This document shows positions 60,102 through 64,000 of a stretch of DNA of 64,000 nucleotides, piece by piece. Below the pieces are notes generated by a model that was not told the origin of the DNA, did no database searches, and was given only the letters and a program-made list of their open reading frames with translations. Within the stretch, counting starts at the first letter, position 1; every line of letters begins with the position of its first letter. The position numbers were made by a program, and so were the translations under genes. Source of the stretch: Apiospora phragmitis. Lineage: Eukaryota; Ascomycota; Sordariomycetes; Amphisphaeriales; Apiosporaceae. Location of the stretch: assembly GCA_038363925.1 (NCBI GenBank), contig JAQQWL010000011.1, positions 7,750,001-7,814,000 on the forward strand, in the 5' to 3' direction.

Positions 60102-63100
60102 ATGTCTGAAGACGTATCGAAGTTCCTATCGCAAGTTCGAGAGCTGGGAGACAGGCATGCCGAGGAGGACGAAGCCCGCTCCCGTGAATTGGAAGAAAAG
60201 ATACTGCAAGATCGCAAGGAAAGGCAAGCCCGCCGTGCAGGTATGTCAACTTCCCGCTCCTACGTACCCTACCGTACGGAAATAGCCTCTTTGCGTTTGC
60301 TTGGGCTCTGTTCCTAGAGCTCCCCAGCGCCTAATTTCCGCTTCGGCTTCCAATTGAGACATTATTCACAACACGAGTGCTGCTTTCTCCGGGGCATCGG
60401 AGCTTGGTTCCGTCCAGAGTGTCGTCGAGTGGTTTCAGAGGTCCTGGGTCTGTTGATGCTAACAATTCCATTGTTTTTTCTAGAACGTGCCAGATCCATC
60501 TCACCTCAGAAATCTTCGCCTGCCAACACCCCGCCGCCGTCGGTACAGCGCACCGCGACACAGGGCTCTGAACGCCTGCATCTCGATTCTTCCCCAATCC
60601 TAGAGCCACCTGGGAGTCCTCAAACGCCAAGGGACCTGCCTCTGTTAGACTCGATGTTTGCGCGGGGTTCCTTTTCCACGTCTTCCACCAAGGAGAACGA
60701 GTCCCCGTTCGATGGTGACAACAAGCAGCCAGCTGGCAACGGGTCCCCAACTCGGAGCGCTACTGTAAGAGGCTTGAGTTGGCAACAACGTCGGCCCCAA
60801 TCACAGGCTTCAAACAGGCCGCAAAGTCGACCTCTCTCTGTGGTTGCAGCCGAGAATGCTGCCAGATCGAGCACTAGCCTAAACGATGCGCTACAAGACC
60901 CGGAGGCCATATCACGAGATCAGATAGCCCAGTCATTGTCCTCCAAAGATCCTGCATGGTTCCGCCAGACAGCCGACCGTGGTGATAGCTCGGGAGCATA
61001 TCGAAAAAACCAGGTGGAAGACGACGAGCGAACGGATATGACTTCGGCACGCACTCAGCTGCCTGGCATGTCTCGGGGCATATCTAACGAGGCCATCTCG
61101 GATGAAAAGAGCCCCCGCCCAGGGTCACTCGACTTGCGTCGTGGCAGCGACTCACCACTTCCGCTGTCGGCCCCGCAGAAACTTACTCCACCCGAAGGTG
61201 AAGATGTGGCAGAACCTGGAGCAAATCAGGACAGGGAACCGCTTATGTCTCCCCATTAGGACGAGGGCTCACCCACGCGATCGGACAGGCCAGTCTCACC
61301 TACCAAGGGAATGGGTGGGTTCGTGCAGAGCGCAATAATGAAGCGCAACGACAGCATAAGTAAAAGATGGAGCGTACAGTCACCGACAGGACTGCAGCGT
61401 GCTGATTCAGTCGTCTCGAACCGGACTGGGAATGATCAGCCCAGCCCCAGAGCACGACCGAAGAGCATGATCGTACGGGAAACACCAACGGAGACGTCCT
61501 CGCGGCCTACTTCCCGCTCGACTTCACGACCTGCTTCCCGCTCCATCTCACGACCAACTTCTAGCTATGGTAGAGCCGAGACTGTGGAAGATGAGCCTAT
61601 CTCATCAAAGGTTACAAACTCACTCAAACTCAGCACCAAGCCCTCGCAAGAGTCTTCAGAATCGAACACAGAGAAAACGCCTCCGGAGACACCGTCCAAA
61701 TCCATGGATCCCAGGAGATGGAGTCCCACGAAATCTAGCTGGCTTGAGTCTGCTTTGAACAAACCAGAATCACCCAAGCCAAAACCAATATCCACGTCGT
61801 CCAATCAGCCAGCATGGATGGCGGAGATTGCGAAGGCGAAGGCCCAGAAAGCCAACTCGCAATCAGAGATTGGAAGGACGCCTACCGTATCCCACAAACA
61901 TGAAGTTAGTATTGGTGGACTTACGAGGTCCTTCGCCCCAGGCACGGCATCCAAACCTACGACTCCCACAGTTACGACTCCCACAGTTACGACTCCCACA
62001 GTTACGACTCCCACAGTTGTCAGTCACCGTACTGGTGGAGGGACGCCTATGCTCGTAAGTCAACGAACTGGGGGAAACGGCAGTATTCGTCACACCCCCA
62101 GTGACTCGACCGCAACGGCCGAGGCGGGGAGCACAGAAGCCGAACTTTCCAGTGCTGGCAAGCCTAAAAGCCCATCGGCACCGATCACCAAGCCAAGGTC
62201 CGGTACAATGCCTACGAAGGACTTCAGGGCAAGTCTTAAGCCAAGGCAAGCAGCAGGTGGTTCTTTTGATGCTTCTGGAAATCCCGAATTCAAGAACGTA
62301 TTCGGACATTTGCGCAAGGCAACCACGCAAAACTATGTGGCTCCGGATGAACTCAAGAACAACATTACACGTGGCAAAGCTGCATTGAACGTGACGGGCG
62401 GTCCAAGAAGACTGAACGCGTGGATGAGTTCAAGGAGGCGTTGTTGGCAAAGAAGAAGGAATTCCAGCAAACGCAATCTTCGGGACGGGGGATATCCCGC
62501 CACACCAGCAACGCCAGTGAGAATCCCATCCCAGAAGGTTTAGCAAAGAGCTTGGAGCTTGCGCGTGCCAAATCTGTCAAGTCGTCCTCTCCTGGAACTT
62601 CTACATTCACGGATAGAGCTGCAGACCGAGAGAAATCCGGTTCAATCCCTGACCTCCTACCTAGAAGGCTGAGCCGAGTTGGTCAAGAAAAGTCTGGTTC
62701 AGAGCCAGACCCCCTTCCTCGAAAGTCAAGTCGAGCAGGTCTTGATGCCAACCAAGAATCTCCAAAGCCAGGACCCTCGACCCGAACGGTGGATGACGCA
62801 ACTGCTACGCCTACGCTTCAAAAGGAAACCAGTGCCCCCGGCCGACTTCAAGGCAAGATTGGAGGAAGCTTGGCCAATCGGTTCAATCCAGCATTGGCAG
62901 GCCTACTGGCCCGTGGACCTCCCCCCATGGCATCTGGCAACTCCAATAATGGGAACACAACAGGCTCCCAGGGCAGTGCTTCTGCAACCGATAATGGCGA
63001 GGGCGGTTTAGGGCCGAAACTTACGCACATGACGAAAGGTCGCGCTCGTGGACCAAGGAGAAAGGCACCAACAACAGTTTCAGCACCCGCTGCTGCCCAA

Positions 63101-64000
63101 GAGCCGGTGCCAGAAGCAACAGAAACCCAGAAGCCCTCTTCTCTTGAACTCGAAAGCACGTCGCCTAAAGAGTTTGGAAATGCTAGGTCGCCCATCGCTG
63201 ATCCTAAGCTTGATGTCAAATCCCCCGTAGATGATTCGGCCATGTCATCCGGCTTTATGCCTCGACGCAAATCAACGATTAGTTCGTATAAGGCGCCTGG
63301 ATCTCCAAGTAAAATTCAAGAGCAGCTTGCTGCGTTTGCAGGCCATAGAAGCCCTTCGCCGACCAAGCGACCTGATGAAAGCGAGAGCTTATCGCAGCCA
63401 CCCTCCCCGCGAAAACTGGATGTTAAGCGCATGTCGCGTTTCCTTGACGAGTCAAACCAAGATGCGAGCAAGTCACCTCAGCGGGAAGCTCTCAAATCGC
63501 CACAAGGCGAAGATACCCCCAAGCCGTTGTTTAGCAAACCTTCAAGCCCAGAGCTTAAGTCCTCACCGCTGGCAAGCCCCAGCAGACCACTCCCCGAGCC
63601 CGTAATATCCCAAAGAGAGAACAGGCAGCCGATGCCAAGAAAATCTCAGAGCCTGAGCCGCGTAGAACCATGTTTGGTGCCCGGCCTTGCCAGCCTCCCC
63701 CGGCACAAGATACAAGAGCTGCCAAACCCACACCCGAGCCCCTTGATCTCGATCTCGAGTCCCGAGGCTCATCAAGACCGCTCCCCAACCCGCAAGTAAC
63801 ATCTCCGCTCTCAGCATCCCCAATGAGGTCGCCTACAAACTAGCCATGGAGGGCTCGAGTGCTCTGACCGATTTCTTCGGGACGCACCGACCAAAGCGTG
63901 ACTACCGCGCCGACGCCGCGGAACTGCTTATGAACAGACCTAGCACTGTGGCACCACAGATCAGGACGTTGGATACACACGTGTTCCAGCTTTCGGCTGA
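60102..64000 (+). CDS. DUF4045-type protein (gelsolin-repeat family N-terminal part), runs off the window
   Basis: N-terminal portion of a large fungal DUF4045 protein. In this family the disordered N-terminal half precedes gelsolin-like repeats, implying a role at the actin cytoskeleton. ATG 60102 (MSEDVSKFLSQVRELGD) begins a charged helix. A 243-nt intron (60241-60483, GTATGT, CTAAC, CTAG) leads to ERARSISPQKSS. Recognisable blocks are SPTKGMGGFVQSAIMKR (about 61296), PAWMAEIAKAKAQKANS (about 61808) and NVFGHLRKATTQNYVAPDE (about 62293). Near the end is MEGSSALTDFFGTHRPKRD (63845). Four interruptions are present: a TAG in frame at 61257-61259, and single-base losses at about 62403, 63611-63620 and 63783-63786. 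The coding sense resumes each time. The gelsolin part should lie beyond base 64000. Confidence 0.85.
61959..62018 (+). repeat. 15-bp minisatellite inside the DUF4045 gene
   Basis: Four perfect copies of ACGACTCCCACAGTT, encoding TTPTV four times in a disordered part of the protein. Copy number is likely to vary between strains. Confidence 0.95.

Overview
This 64 kb window comes from the nuclear genome of a filamentous ascomycete (Pezizomycotina, most likely a Sordariomycete). The reasons are short introns (about 50-85 nt, GT..AG, CTAAC/CTGAC branch sites), fungal-specific families (Npr3, the MtfA/Nrg-type zinc finger, DUF4045), several long intergenic spaces, and a decayed transposon region with RIP-like transitions. 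About 14 protein genes, one tRNA gene and one transposon-relic block can be supported.

Layout. 1-1283: 3' part of npr3 (TORC1 inhibitor). 2855-4384 (-): bHLH regulator with an unusually long loop. A 6 kb gene-free stretch follows, then sft2 (10400-11668), a La-domain RNA-binding protein (15733-18329) and a secretion/phosphate neighbourhood: a secreted phospholipase-C-type phosphoesterase (19595-21563, -), divergent from a membrane-anchored multicopper oxidase (22165-24404, +), which converges on a PHO84-type phosphate permease (24507-26859, -). Next are a conserved protein of unknown function (29934-31336), acetate kinase (32122-33461) and a C2H2 regulator (36079-36927, -) next to an 8 kb gene desert. 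At 45-49.6 kb the spliceosome genes prp31 (-) and clf1 (+) are divergent. A tRNA-Arg(UCG) with a 17-nt intron follows at 49950.

50.5-53.5 kb is a transposon graveyard: C2H2 finger remnants, a decayed tyrosine-recombinase gene and, inserted in that gene, a 379-bp miniature LTR element with two 101-bp LTRs, a TGG-starting primer site, a purine tract and a 4-bp target duplication. Removing the insertion restores the recombinase reading frame exactly. The right end holds a GNAT-domain protein (54446-56556, -), arl2 (58034-58807) and the 5' part of a DUF4045/gelsolin-type gene (60102 to the window end).

Caution on quality. Nine of the conserved genes carry single-base reading-frame breaks, 17 in total and mostly in short G or C runs, including four in clf1. 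This looks like an uncorrected homopolymer-length problem in the assembly rather than gene death. Coordinates for those genes are given across the breaks. A TAG inside the DUF4045 gene is not explained this way.
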